A stretch of 64,000 nucleotides of DNA from Alteriqipengyuania bathyomarina_B (lineage in GTDB: Bacteria > Pseudomonadota > Alphaproteobacteria > Sphingomonadales > Sphingomonadaceae). The first letter of the stretch is position 1; every line of letters starts with the position of its first letter. The stretch is taken from NCBI RefSeq assembly GCF_038594605.1, contig NZ_JBCFZM010000002.1:434001-498000 (forward strand), given 5' to 3'. A program made the position numbers and the translations under genes. Under the pieces are notes generated by a model that saw only the letters and a list, made by a program, of their open reading frames with translations, had not been told where the DNA came from and searched no databases. Positions 1 through 9,491 of this stretch are shown in pieces.

Positions 1-64
1 CCCTCTGCCAAGACAGTGCCCGAAGCCGGCTCAGATCGCCAATCAAGGATGCTGCGCGGCGGTC

Positions 65-1069
65 TCAGATATCGACCACGATCTTGCCGAAGTGTTTCTG
101 CTCCTGTTCGTGACGGAAGGCGTCGGCCAGATCGGCCAGTGCGAAGCGATCCGAGATGACCGGCTCGATACCCGTCGCCTCGATCGCTGCGATCATGCGC
201 AGTTGCATCGCGCGGCTGCCGACGGTCAGGCCCTGCAAGCGCCCCATCTTGCCCATCAGCGCCGCGGTCTCGACCTCGCCCTTTCGGCCGGTCAGCACGC
301 CGATCAGGTGGATATGGCCGCCCGGCCGGATCGCCGCGATCGCCTGGTTGACCGTGCCCGGCCCGCCGACTTCGACCACATGATCGACACCGCCGCCGGC
401 CCAGTCGAAGGCTTTGTCGCCCCAGTTCTCGGTGCTCTTGTAATTGATCGTGTGATCGGCGCCGAGTTCGCGCGCCCTGGCCAGTTTCTCGTCCGAACTC
501 GAGGTGATGATCACCCGCGCACCTGCCGCCTTGGCGATGCGCAGCGCGAACATCGAAACCCCGCCCGTGCCTTCGAGCAGGACGGTCTGCCCCGCCTTCA
601 GGTTTCCGTCCTCCATCAGCGCGCGCCACGCGGTCAGCCCCGCGCAGGGCAGGCAGGCGGCCTGCACGTAGTCGAGATTGTCGGGCATCCGGGTGAATGC
701 GGAAACCGGCTTGACCACGCATTCGCGGGCGAAACCGTCGATCCCGTCGCCGGGCGTCGTCTCGAAACTGCCCATCGGCGGGCGGCCGTCGCGCCACTCA
801 GGAAAAAAGGTCGAGACGACCCGGTCGCCGGGCGAGAACTCCTCCACGCCTTCGCCCACCGCCTCGACCTCGCCCGCGCCGTCCGACAGCGGGATGCGGC
901 CATCCTCGGTCGGGATCATGCCCGCGACCACCGCATAGTCGTGGAAGTTGAGTGAGGAGGCGTGCAGCTTGACCCGCACCTCGCCCGGGCCGGGTTCGCC
1001 CGGTGCGTCGATGTCGACGACTTCGAGGCTGTCGAGACTGGCGGGGTTGCGGACCTTTACGGTTTTCAT
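65..1069 (-). CDS. MDR-family NAD(P)-dependent oxidoreductase (quinone reductase-like)
   Basis: A 334-residue medium-chain dehydrogenase/reductase. The N-terminal GroES-like half carries the family's S-D-G-A-G-E-V segment (about residues 62-68), and the Rossmann half has the nucleotide-binding G-T-G-G-V-S turn at 167-172. The catalytic zinc cysteine position of classical alcohol dehydrogenases is occupied by N-F-H-D (about 41-44), so this should be a zinc-independent quinone oxidoreductase/enoyl reductase type rather than a true alcohol dehydrogenase. The ATG at 1069 is preceded by GGAG at a seven-base distance. The substrate cannot be told from sequence. It reads toward the left window edge; bases 1-64 hold no recognisable gene. 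Confidence 0.88.
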   Translation of the reverse strand: MKTVKVRNPASLDSLEVVDIDAPGEPGPGEVRVKLHASSLNFHDYAVVAGMIPTEDGRIPLSDGAGEVEAVGEGVEEFSPGDRVVSTFFPEWRDGRPPMGSFETTPGDGIDGFARECVVKPVSAFTRMPDNLDYVQAACLPCAGLTAWRALMEDGNLKAGQTVLLEGTGGVSMFALRIAKAAGARVIITSSSDEKLARARELGADHTINYKSTENWGDKAFDWAGGGVDHVVEVGGPGTVNQAIAAIRPGGHIHLIGVLTGRKGEVETAALMGKMGRLQGLTVGSRAMQLRMIAAIEATGIEPVISDRFALADLADAFRHEQEQKHFGKIVVDI

Positions 1070-1149
1070 GGGGTTGCTCCGTTGCTTCGGGGGTTTGCTC
1101 GGGCAACGGACGAACGGCTCGAAGGGTTCTTAGTCCCTTCGAGCGACGG

Positions 1150-1371
1150 TTACTCCCGGCTCTCCACGATCTTCACGCCCAGCTCCCCCATCGCGCCGAT
1201 CAGCATCAGGAACGAGCCGATGATGAAGAGCCAAACGCCCAGAGTCTGGTAAGAACTGAAAGAGGGCAGGAAAAACACGCTGCCGACGAAGAACATCGCG
1301 TTCCCCACCAGGCCGAGCGAGGTGTGTATCCAGCCGAAATCCTTGACGATCAGGCGCAGCGTGCCGCTCAT
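1150..1371 (-). CDS. Small YrhK-like two-helix membrane protein
   Basis: A 73-residue protein starting at the ATG at 1371; the longer upstream open frame lies inside the guaA 3' end and is not protein-like. It has a short amphipathic start, then two hydrophobic stretches (about residues 18-35 and 42-60) separated by S-F-S-S-Y-Q-T, the pattern of YrhK-domain proteins, which are small integral membrane proteins of unknown function. It lies 13 bases downstream of the guaA stop codon on the same strand, so it may be cotranscribed with guaA. Assignment to the YrhK family is from pattern and is moderately sure. Confidence 0.7.
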   Translation of the reverse strand: MSGTLRLIVKDFGWIHTSLGLVGNAMFFVGSVFFLPSFSSYQTLGVWLFIIGSFLMLIGAMGELGVKIVESRE

Positions 1372-1384
1372 CGAATAGCTCCGA

Positions 1385-2959
1385 TCACTCCCACTCGATC
1401 GTGCCGGGCGGCTTGCTCGTATAATCGTACACCACGCGGTTGATCCCGCGCACCTCGTTGACGATGCGCGTCGCGACGCGGCCGAGGAAGGCGGCGTCGA
1501 AGGGGTAGACATCCGCCGTCATCCCGTCGGTGCTGGTCACCGCGCGCAAGGCACAGACGCTGTCGTAGGTGCGCCCGTCGCCCATCACGCCAACGGTCTT
1601 CACGGGCAGCAACACCGCAAAGGCCTGCCAGATCGCATCGTAGAGCCCGGCGTTGCGGATTTCCTCGAGATAGATCGCATCCGCCTTGCGCAGGATGTCG
1701 CAGCGTTCCTTGGTGACTTCGCCGGGGATTCGGATCGCGAGGCCGGGGCCGGGGAACGGGTGGCGGCCGACGAAGATGTCGGGCAGGCCGAGCTCGCGGC
1801 CCAGATCGCGGACCTCGTCCTTGAACAACTCGCGAAGCGGCTCGACCAGTTTCATGTTCATGCGTTCGGGCAGACCGCCGACATTGTGGTGGCTCTTGAT
1901 CGTGACCGAAGGCCCGCCGGTGAAGCTGACGCTCTCGATCACGTCGGGGTAGAGCGTGCCTTGCGCGAGGAAGTCCGCGCCACCGATCCTGTTCGCCTCT
2001 TCCTCGAACACGTTGATGAACTCGCCGCCGATGAACTTGCGCTTCTTTTCGGGGTCGGTCTCGCCCGCGAGGCCTTCCATGAAGCGCTCTTCGGCATCCA
2101 CCACCACCAGCGGGATGTTGTAGTGGTCGCGGAACATCGTCTCGACCTGTTCGCGCTCGCCCAGCCGCAGCAGGCCGTGGTCGACGAAGACGCAGGTCAG
2201 CTGTTCGCCGATCGCTTCGTGGATCAGGATCGCGGCGACCGAAGAGTCGACCCCGCCGCTCAGGCCGCAGATGACCTTCGCATCGCCCACCTGCTCGCGG
2301 ATCTCGGCGATCTTGGTCGCTCGGTATTCAGCCATGGTCCAGTCGCCCGATAGACCGCAGACATGGCGCGCGAAATTGGCGAGCAGCTTCGCGCCATCGG
2401 GGGTGTGGAACACTTCGGGATGGAACTGCGTGCCGTAATAGCGCCGCTCGTCATCGGCGATCAGCGCGAAGGGCGCACCATCGCTGGTGGCGACGATGCG
2501 GAAGCCTTCCGCAAATCTGGTCACCTTGTCGCCGTGGCTCATCCAGACCTGGTGCCGCTCACCAACTTGCCACAGCCCTTCGAACAAGACGCAAGGTTCG
2601 GTCACGGTCAGGAAGGCTCGACCGAATTCGCCGCCTTCTCCGGTCTCGTGACCCGGCTTCACCTCGCCGCCCAGTTGCTCGGTCATCACCTGCTGACCGT
2701 AGCAAATGCCGAGGATTGGCAGGCCGCTGTCGAACAGCACCTGCGGGGCACGGGGCGAACCATCGTCGCACACGCTGGCGGGCGATCCGGAGAGGATGAT
2801 GCCCTTGGGCTTCATCCGATGGTAAGCCTCTTCGGCCTGCGAAAACGGCGCAATTTCGGAATAGACGCCCGCTTCGCGCACGCGGCGCGCGATCAGCTGA
2901 GTCACCTGGCTGCCGAAATCTACTATGAGGATGGAATCGGGGAGTTGTTGCGGGTCCAT
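1385..2959 (-). CDS. guaA: GMP synthase (glutamine-hydrolysing)
   Basis: Converts XMP to GMP with glutamine and ATP, the last step of guanine nucleotide synthesis. The 524-residue length matches the bacterial two-domain enzyme. The N-terminal class I amidotransferase has the nucleophile motif G-I-C-Y-G-Q-Q and the F-H-P-E catalytic His/Glu. The ATP pyrophosphatase domain has the P-loop-like S-G-G-V-D-S-S, and the C-terminus ends in the family signature K-P-P-G-T-I-E-W-E, needed for dimerisation and XMP binding. The ATG at 2959 begins M-D-P-Q-Q and places the amidotransferase core I-L-I-V-D-F-G-S-Q at the usual distance. It is divergent from the receiver gene that follows. Confidence 0.98.
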   Translation of the reverse strand: MDPQQLPDSILIVDFGSQVTQLIARRVREAGVYSEIAPFSQAEEAYHRMKPKGIILSGSPASVCDDGSPRAPQVLFDSGLPILGICYGQQVMTEQLGGEVKPGHETGEGGEFGRAFLTVTEPCVLFEGLWQVGERHQVWMSHGDKVTRFAEGFRIVATSDGAPFALIADDERRYYGTQFHPEVFHTPDGAKLLANFARHVCGLSGDWTMAEYRATKIAEIREQVGDAKVICGLSGGVDSSVAAILIHEAIGEQLTCVFVDHGLLRLGEREQVETMFRDHYNIPLVVVDAEERFMEGLAGETDPEKKRKFIGGEFINVFEEEANRIGGADFLAQGTLYPDVIESVSFTGGPSVTIKSHHNVGGLPERMNMKLVEPLRELFKDEVRDLGRELGLPDIFVGRHPFPGPGLAIRIPGEVTKERCDILRKADAIYLEEIRNAGLYDAIWQAFAVLLPVKTVGVMGDGRTYDSVCALRAVTSTDGMTADVYPFDAAFLGRVATRIVNEVRGINRVVYDYTSKPPGTIEWE

Positions 2960-3092
2960 GCGGCTGCGTTAGGCGGCAGTGGCGCGCGATGGCAAGCGGG
3001 CGCATCCCCGGCAGGTCGTATTGCCATGTTAACGTTTTGAATTTACATTCGAATTTGAACAGCGATCTCACATTCGACGAGGGAGAAGCGCA

Positions 3093-3542
3093 ATCGCACG
3101 CATCATTATCGCCGACGATGATCCGATCATCGTCGAACTGGTCCGCGAAATCCTGGCCAAGGAAGGTCATATCGTTGGCGCGCTGGAGGATGGCTCTCGC
3201 GTGACCCAGGTGCTCGATAACAAGCGGCCGGATCTGCTCATTCTCGACTGCATGATGCCGGGCAAGACCGGGATCGAGGTGCTGCGACAGATTCGCGGAT
3301 CGAAGCTCAGCCGACGGATTCCGGTGCTGATGCTTACGGGGCGGGGATCGCGCTCCGATCGGGAGATCGCGTTCTATACCGGAGCGGACGATTACATCAG
3401 CAAGCCCTTCGACAGCGAAGAGCTTGCGCTGCGGGTCAATGCGCTACTCGAACGGGGTTCGAGGATCGCTCCCTTGCCGACGGCGAGCGACGGTTCGACA
3501 GAAACCGATGAGAAAACAATCGGCCGACTGATCCGGTTGTAA
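3093..3542 (+). CDS. Stand-alone response regulator receiver protein, apparent ATC start
   Basis: A single receiver (REC) domain of about 149 residues with no output domain. With initiation at 3093 all conserved residues are present: acidic D8-D10, phosphoacceptor D52 (in L-I-L-D-C-M-M-P), T82, and K104 (in S-K-P-F). The frame is open from a TAA at 3030 but contains no ATG, GTG or TTG before a GTG at 3201 (residue 37), which would delete the first beta strand and the acidic pocket. ATC at 3093 is preceded by GGAG (3082-3085) with seven bases between, and homologous receivers begin M-A-R-I-x-I-A-D-D-D exactly here. The start is therefore inferred as a rare ATC codon or an altered ATG. Its partner kinase is not in the window. 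Confidence 0.85.
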   Translation: MARIIIADDDPIIVELVREILAKEGHIVGALEDGSRVTQVLDNKRPDLLILDCMMPGKTGIEVLRQIRGSKLSRRIPVLMLTGRGSRSDREIAFYTGADDYISKPFDSEELALRVNALLERGSRIAPLPTASDGSTETDEKTIGRLIRL

Positions 3543-3611
3543 TCAAATGCGCCCTCTTGCGCGCTGCGCACCACCCTCTGGTGCAAAAAACTGCACACAC
3601 CTGCATATTTT

Positions 3612-3630
3612 CTCACTTTCATAAAGTGAG
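3612..3630. promoter_or_regulatory. 8-bp perfect inverted repeat upstream of the small peptide gene
   Basis: CTCACTTT and AAAGTGAG flank a CAT spacer. It lies about 100 bases before the 28-residue peptide ORF and 70 after the receiver stop codon. It could be an operator or a short hairpin; a second small inverted repeat (3568-3584, GCACCA/TGGTGC) sits just behind the receiver gene and lacks a following T run. Function is unassigned. Confidence 0.35.
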
Positions 3631-3727
3631 GCGTAAGATTATTTCCCCCTTCGAGCCGGGCGGCGGGCTGTCCTCTCCTCCCCCCTAGTCTGCCCCCGGC
3701 CAACATAATAAAGACAAGGAAAAATCC

Positions 3728-3814
3728 ATGCGCACGATGACGACGCACGTCTTCGCGCTGCTGGCGGCGGTTTCGATCAGTTCGATCGTCCTCGTCAGCG
3801 CCGTGACTATCTGA
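3728..3814 (+). CDS. Very small hydrophobic peptide (28 aa), unknown
   Basis: A 28-codon ORF beginning M-R-T-M-T-T-H-V-F and ending in a hydrophobic, valine/isoleucine-rich tail, which could span or insert in the inner membrane. Support comes from a well-placed AAGGA (3716-3720) seven bases before the ATG and from a strong intrinsic terminator 44 bases after the stop, which together make a compact transcription unit. I do not recognise a family. It could also be a short leader peptide or a by-product of a small RNA whose 3' end is the terminator. Confidence 0.5.
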   Translation: MRTMTTHVFALLAAVSISSIVLVSAVTI

Positions 3815-3857
3815 TCCCTTTCCCCCGAAAGGCCCTCCCCCAAGGGCATTGGATCGA

Positions 3858-3892
3858 GGCCCGCTTGCCACCCCCGGCAGGCGGGCCTTTTT
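3858..3892 (+). terminator. Strong rho-independent terminator
   Basis: Twelve-base arms at 3858-3869 and 3876-3887 pair with one G-T wobble around a six-base loop (ACCCCC) and are followed by five T residues. It closes the transcription unit of the 28-residue peptide. Confidence 0.85.
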
Positions 3893-4062
3893 CATGCCGG
3901 GCGAAGACCGATCCCAAGTCGATCGGATGCAACCGCACCATGGGACGATGCGGCACATCGCATGCCGCCGAGGCGGTGTGATGTCGCGGTTCGGCCAGGC
4001 GATCCGGCAGGGTGAGGGCTATTTTCGCGAAGCGTTCGGGCGCGAAGAGCCCTAGGCCCCAT
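3893..4062. other. Intergenic stretch between the terminator and sdaA
   Basis: No convincing gene. An ATG at 3981 opens a 24-codon frame ending at 4055 (M-S-R-F-G-Q-A), but it has no clear ribosome binding site and runs convergently into the sdaA end, so it is not called. Confidence 0.4.
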
Positions 4063-5448
<1,386 letters not shown>

Positions 5449-5487
5449 TGAGCGCGGATGGTCCAAGCCTTCCGCGACGTCAATTGC

Positions 5488-6195
5488 CTAGCCGCCGCTT
5501 CCCAGCGAACCCAGCAACAAGGCGAGCACGGCGCCGATGGCAGTTGCGATTCCCGCCCGGTAATCGTCTTCCTTGAAGGCCTGCGGGAAGACCTCGACCG
5601 CAAGGCTTGCGATCACCGCCCCGGCGGCGAAGCAGCGGATCGCGCCCAGCTGCGATTCGCTCGCCACTTCGAGCAGCATATTGCCCGCGATCGCTGCGGC
5701 GGACAGCAGCGCGGCGGTTGCCGCCCATAGCAGGAAGACCTTGCCCCTGGACCAGCCGTCCTCGCGCATTTCCTTCGCCCCGCCCGCAGCCTCGGGCAGG
5801 TTGGACAGGAGGATCGATCCCGCCAGCGCGGCGACCTCCATCGGCCCCGCCCCGATCAGCGCGACGCCCAGTGCAAGGTTTTCGGGCACGCCGTCGAGCG
5901 TGATCGCGGCAAGCAAGCCGCCGCCCGAACCGCCGCCCCATTTCTCCTTCACCAGCCAGTCCGCCAGCGTGAACACGCCCGCGCCCGCCAGCACCGCGAG
6001 CGCCGCGACGGTCAGCGAACCGCGCTCGATCGAAGGCTCGATCAGTTCGCTGGTGACCGAGAGCAGCAGCGCACCCCCGGCAAGCGCGACGAGGAACCCC
6101 TCGGTCTTCTTTCCCAGCGGCGCATAAAGGCCCCAGGCAGCACCCAGCAGCAGAGCGCCGGAGACGACCGCGACTACGATCAGTGTCATCATCAT
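5488..6195 (-). CDS. ZIP-family divalent metal transporter
   Basis: About 235 residues with seven to eight hydrophobic segments. The family's metal-site helix appears as T-L-D-G-V-P-E-N-L-A-L-G (near residues 100-111), where the bacterial ZIP consensus is a His/Asn/Glu-bearing amphipathic helix; a second helix has S-N-L-P-E-A-A-G-G. It should import zinc or another divalent cation across the inner membrane, although direction and ion are inferred from family only. The three consecutive Met codons at 6195, 6192 and 6189 leave the exact start open. It is divergent from gyrB, sharing a short promoter region of about 120 bases. Confidence 0.85.
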   Translation of the reverse strand: MMMTLIVVAVVSGALLLGAAWGLYAPLGKKTEGFLVALAGGALLLSVTSELIEPSIERGSLTVAALAVLAGAGVFTLADWLVKEKWGGGSGGGLLAAITLDGVPENLALGVALIGAGPMEVAALAGSILLSNLPEAAGGAKEMREDGWSRGKVFLLWAATAALLSAAAIAGNMLLEVASESQLGAIRCFAAGAVIASLAVEVFPQAFKEDDYRAGIATAIGAVLALLLGSLGSGG

Positions 6196-6317
6196 CACTG
6201 CACTTACGGCTCTACTTGGACAAAGTGCCCGTCCGGCACGGCCCACCTCGGGGAAAAGCTGTGCTTTTCCTTGCCGAAAGGTTTGGGATTCGGGCCAGCC
6301 GCGCCTATATTCGCCCG

Positions 6318-8840
6318 ATGGACGAGAACACGAAGAATGGCCGGAATACCGGCGACTACGGCGCGGATTCGATCAAGGTGCTCAAGGGCCTCGACGCGGT
6401 CCGCAAACGCCCCGGCATGTATATCGGCGATACCGACGATGGTTCGGGCCTGCACCACATGGTGTTCGAGGTGTCGGACAATGCCATCGACGAAGCGCTG
6501 GCGGGCCATTGCGACCTCGTTCTGATCGAACTCAATCCCGACGGCAGCGTCTCGGTGGAAGACAATGGCCGCGGCATTCCGGTGGACATGCACAAGGAAG
6601 AAGGCGTGTCGGCGGCCGAGGTCATCATGACCCAGCTGCACGCGGGCGGTAAGTTCGAGAACACCAGCGACGACAACGCCTACAAGGTCTCCGGCGGCCT
6701 CCACGGGGTGGGCGTCTCGGTCGTCAACGCGCTGTCCGAATGGCTCGAACTGGTCATCTGGCGCGACGGCAAGGAGCACTGGATGCGCTTCGAGGCCGGC
6801 AACGCGGTCGAACCCTTGCGCGTCACGGGCGATGCCCCGCCGGTCGATTCGAACGGCGACGAGAACGGGCTCAAGAAGGGCACGCGCGTCACCTTCAAGG
6901 CGAGCGAGGAAACGTTCAAGAACGTCACCGAATTCGATTTCGACAAGCTCGAGCATCGCTACCGCGAACTCGCCTTCCTCAACTCGGGTGTGCACATCAA
7001 GCTGCGCGACCGGCGGAGCGAGGACGTGGCCGAGCACGACCTGTTCTACGAAGGCGGCATCGCGGCCTTCGTCAGCTATCTCGACCGCAACAAGGATGCG
7101 CTGATCCCCGAGCCGATCTCGGTCTCGGCGGAGAAGGACGGGATCGGGATCGACGTCGCGCTCGAATGGAACGATTCCTATTACGAGAACGTGCTCGCCT
7201 TCACCAACAACATCCCGCAGCGCGACGGGGGCACGCACCTTGCCGCCTTCCGCACCGCGCTGACTCGCACGCTCAACAACTATGCCGCCGCGTCGGGCCT
7301 GCTCAAAAAAGAGAAGGTCAGCCTCAGCGGCGAAGACATGCGCGAAGGGCTGACCGCGATCGTTTCGGTCAAGCTGCCCGATCCCAAGTTCTCTTCGCAG
7401 ACCAAGGACAAGCTGGTTTCCTCCGAAGTCCGCTCGCCGCTGGAAAGCCTGATGGGCGACAAGATGACCGAGTGGCTGGAGGAAAACCCCAACCACGCCA
7501 AGACCATCGTCCAGAAGATCGTCGATGCCGCCGCCGCCCGCGAAGCCGCACGCCGCGCGCGCGAAATGAGCCGTAAAGGTGCCATGAGCGTTGCTTCGCT
7601 GCCCGGCAAGCTGGCCGACTGCCAGGAACGCGATCCCGCAAAGTGCGAACTCTTCCTGGTCGAGGGTGACTCGGCCGGTGGCTCAGCCAAGCAGGGCCGC
7701 GACCGCAAGACGCAGGCGATCCTGCCGCTCAAGGGCAAGATCCTGAACGTGGAGCGCGCGCGCTTCGACCGGATCATCTCGTCCAAGGAAGTCGGCACGC
7801 TGATCCAGGCGATGGGCACCGGCATCCGCGACGATTTCAACATCGAAAAGCTGCGCTACCACAAGATCGTCATCATGACCGACGCCGATGTGGACGGCGC
7901 GCATATCCGTACGCTGCTGCTGACCTTCTTCCACCGCCAGATGCCCGAGATCATCAAGGCAGGACATCTCTTCATCGCCCAGCCGCCGCTCTACAAGGTG
8001 GCGCGTGGTCGCAGCGAAGTGTACCTGAAGGACGAGCGCGCGCTCGACCGCTATCTCGTGGCCGAAGGCCTGCAGGATCGCGTGCTCGACAGCGCCACTG
8101 GCGTACGCGCCGGGGCGGACCTGTCCGCGCTGGTCGACCATGCGCTGCGGATGCGCAACCTGCTCGCCTATGCGCCGCGCAAGTACGACACCGCGATCGT
8201 CGAAACGCTCGCGATGGCGGGTGCGTTCGATCCCGAAAATCTCGCTGCGGGCGATGCGCTCGACCGCGCGGCAGCCCGTTTGCAGATGGGCGACACCGAA
8301 GCGAAGTGGAGCGGCGAACGCTCCCCCGATGGCGGCATTATGATGAGCCGCCTGTGGCGCGGCGTGACCGACAGCCACCTGATCGAGGAAAAATTCCTCG
8401 AAAGCGCCGAAGCGCGCAAGCTGCATAAGGTCGCAGCCGAAAACCTCGATGCCTACGAAAGCGCAGCAAAGCTGGTGAAGCCGAGCGCGGTCGAGGAGAC
8501 TGCGCCCGAAGCCGAGACCGAGGACGAGAACGCCACCCCGGATCGCTCGGCCACCGTTGGCCAGGGCACGATCATTCGGCCGACGCAGTTGTTCGACGCG
8601 GTGATCGCGGCAGGCCGCAAGGGCCTGTCGGTCCAGCGCTACAAGGGTCTGGGCGAAATGAACGCCGAGCAGTTGTGGGAGACCACGCTCGATGCCGACA
8701 ACCGCGCATTGCTGCAGGTGAAGATCGAGGATGCCGACGTGACCGACGAGATATTCTCGCGGCTCATGGGTGATATCGTCGAAACCCGGCGTGAATTCAT
8801 TCAGGACAATGCGCTGAACGTCGCGAACCTCGATATCTAA
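6318..8840 (+). CDS. gyrB: DNA gyrase subunit B
   Basis: ATPase subunit of DNA gyrase, 840 residues from the ATG at 6318; the open frame extends further upstream but begins to look like GyrB only here (S-I-K-V-L-K-G-L-D-A-V-R-K-R-P-G-M-Y-I-G). The GHKL ATPase motifs are clear (D-N-A-I-D-E, D-N-G-R-G-I-P, G-G-L-H-G-V-G), as is the TOPRIM metal site (V-E-G-D-S-A-G-G; D-A-D-V-D-G-A-H-I). The length and the roughly 170-residue insertion in the TOPRIM half, with an acidic linker near residue 730, fit proteobacterial GyrB rather than ParE. C-terminal Q-R-Y-K-G-L-G-E-M is present. Confidence 0.97.
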   Translation: MDENTKNGRNTGDYGADSIKVLKGLDAVRKRPGMYIGDTDDGSGLHHMVFEVSDNAIDEALAGHCDLVLIELNPDGSVSVEDNGRGIPVDMHKEEGVSAAEVIMTQLHAGGKFENTSDDNAYKVSGGLHGVGVSVVNALSEWLELVIWRDGKEHWMRFEAGNAVEPLRVTGDAPPVDSNGDENGLKKGTRVTFKASEETFKNVTEFDFDKLEHRYRELAFLNSGVHIKLRDRRSEDVAEHDLFYEGGIAAFVSYLDRNKDALIPEPISVSAEKDGIGIDVALEWNDSYYENVLAFTNNIPQRDGGTHLAAFRTALTRTLNNYAAASGLLKKEKVSLSGEDMREGLTAIVSVKLPDPKFSSQTKDKLVSSEVRSPLESLMGDKMTEWLEENPNHAKTIVQKIVDAAAAREAARRAREMSRKGAMSVASLPGKLADCQERDPAKCELFLVEGDSAGGSAKQGRDRKTQAILPLKGKILNVERARFDRIISSKEVGTLIQAMGTGIRDDFNIEKLRYHKIVIMTDADVDGAHIRTLLLTFFHRQMPEIIKAGHLFIAQPPLYKVARGRSEVYLKDERALDRYLVAEGLQDRVLDSATGVRAGADLSALVDHALRMRNLLAYAPRKYDTAIVETLAMAGAFDPENLAAGDALDRAAARLQMGDTEAKWSGERSPDGGIMMSRLWRGVTDSHLIEEKFLESAEARKLHKVAAENLDAYESAAKLVKPSAVEETAPEAETEDENATPDRSATVGQGTIIRPTQLFDAVIAAGRKGLSVQRYKGLGEMNAEQLWETTLDADNRALLQVKIEDADVTDEIFSRLMGDIVETRREFIQDNALNVANLDI

Positions 8841-8855
8841 CCGCGACTATCGCGG
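8841..8855. terminator. Short hairpin between convergent gyrB and acyltransferase genes
   Basis: CCGCGA and TCGCGG pair around CTA. The loop CTA is the stop codon of the convergent acyltransferase, and the hairpin abuts the gyrB stop. There is no T run, so intrinsic termination is uncertain. Confidence 0.35.
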
Positions 8856-9464
8856 CGGATCGCCTTCATCGGCGAGCGCTGAGAAGTTTGGCACAGAGAT
8901 GTGCTTGCTCGCATAGAATCGCTGCGCCGCGATCATGTCGGCGGCGTAGTCGCCCGTGGGCACGATCTCAGGCCCTATCCCGCCGCGCCTGGCCTCGTAA
9001 TCGATCCAGCCGCACAGAATCGGGACATTTGCGCGAAGCGCAATCTGGTAGAAGCCGCTCTTCCAGCTTGTGGTGTTGACGCGCGATCCTTCGGGCGCGA
9101 TCGTCAGCAGCAGATCCTCGCGCACGGCGAACTGCTCCGCCATCTGCTCGACCAGATTGGCCTTGCGGCTGCGGTCGACCGGTATCCCGCCCATGTCGCG
9201 CATGAAGCGCGCGATCGGCCACCGAAAGAGGCTGAGCTTGGCGATGAATCGGGTGCGCAGGCCCAGGTCGTGCGTCAGCCCGAGGTAATTGACGAGGTCC
9301 CAATTGGTCGCGTGCGGCACCGCGATGATGACGGCTTTTCTCGGCAGGGCGCGGGTCGCCGGGCCGCTGACGCTCGCGCGCCAGTTCTCCCGCCGGTAAA
9401 GCCTCAGGATTATCGCAAAGGTAATCTGCGACAGAAACGAGCGGCGCGGTTCAGAAGCCTTCAT
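8847..9464 (-). CDS. PlsC-type lysophospholipid acyltransferase
   Basis: A 205-residue acyltransferase of the 1-acylglycerol-3-phosphate acyltransferase superfamily. The catalytic H-x4-D motif is H51-A-T-N-W-D56, and a second block has A-P-E-G-S-R around residue 119. It lacks a clear long N-terminal membrane anchor beyond a hydrophobic patch at 11-20. Family members move acyl chains onto lysophospholipids at the inner membrane; the actual acceptor (lysophosphatidate, ornithine lipid or other) is not determinable. It is cotranscribed with, and lies 27 bases behind, the second acyltransferase gene on the same strand. Confidence 0.85.
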   Translation of the reverse strand: MKASEPRRSFLSQITFAIILRLYRRENWRASVSGPATRALPRKAVIIAVPHATNWDLVNYLGLTHDLGLRTRFIAKLSLFRWPIARFMRDMGGIPVDRSRKANLVEQMAEQFAVREDLLLTIAPEGSRVNTTSWKSGFYQIALRANVPILCGWIDYEARRGGIGPEIVPTGDYAADMIAAQRFYASKHISVPNFSALADEGDPPR

Positions 9465-9491
9465 AGCATCGGCTCCCCTGCTCTGCTGCCG

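Noticed and set aside
3201..3542. GTG at 3201 as start of the receiver gene
   Set aside because: It would remove the first 36 residues, including the conserved acidic pocket, which are plainly encoded in frame upstream.
3981..4055. 24-codon frame before sdaA
   Set aside because: No convincing ribosome binding site, no recognisable sequence and convergent with sdaA.
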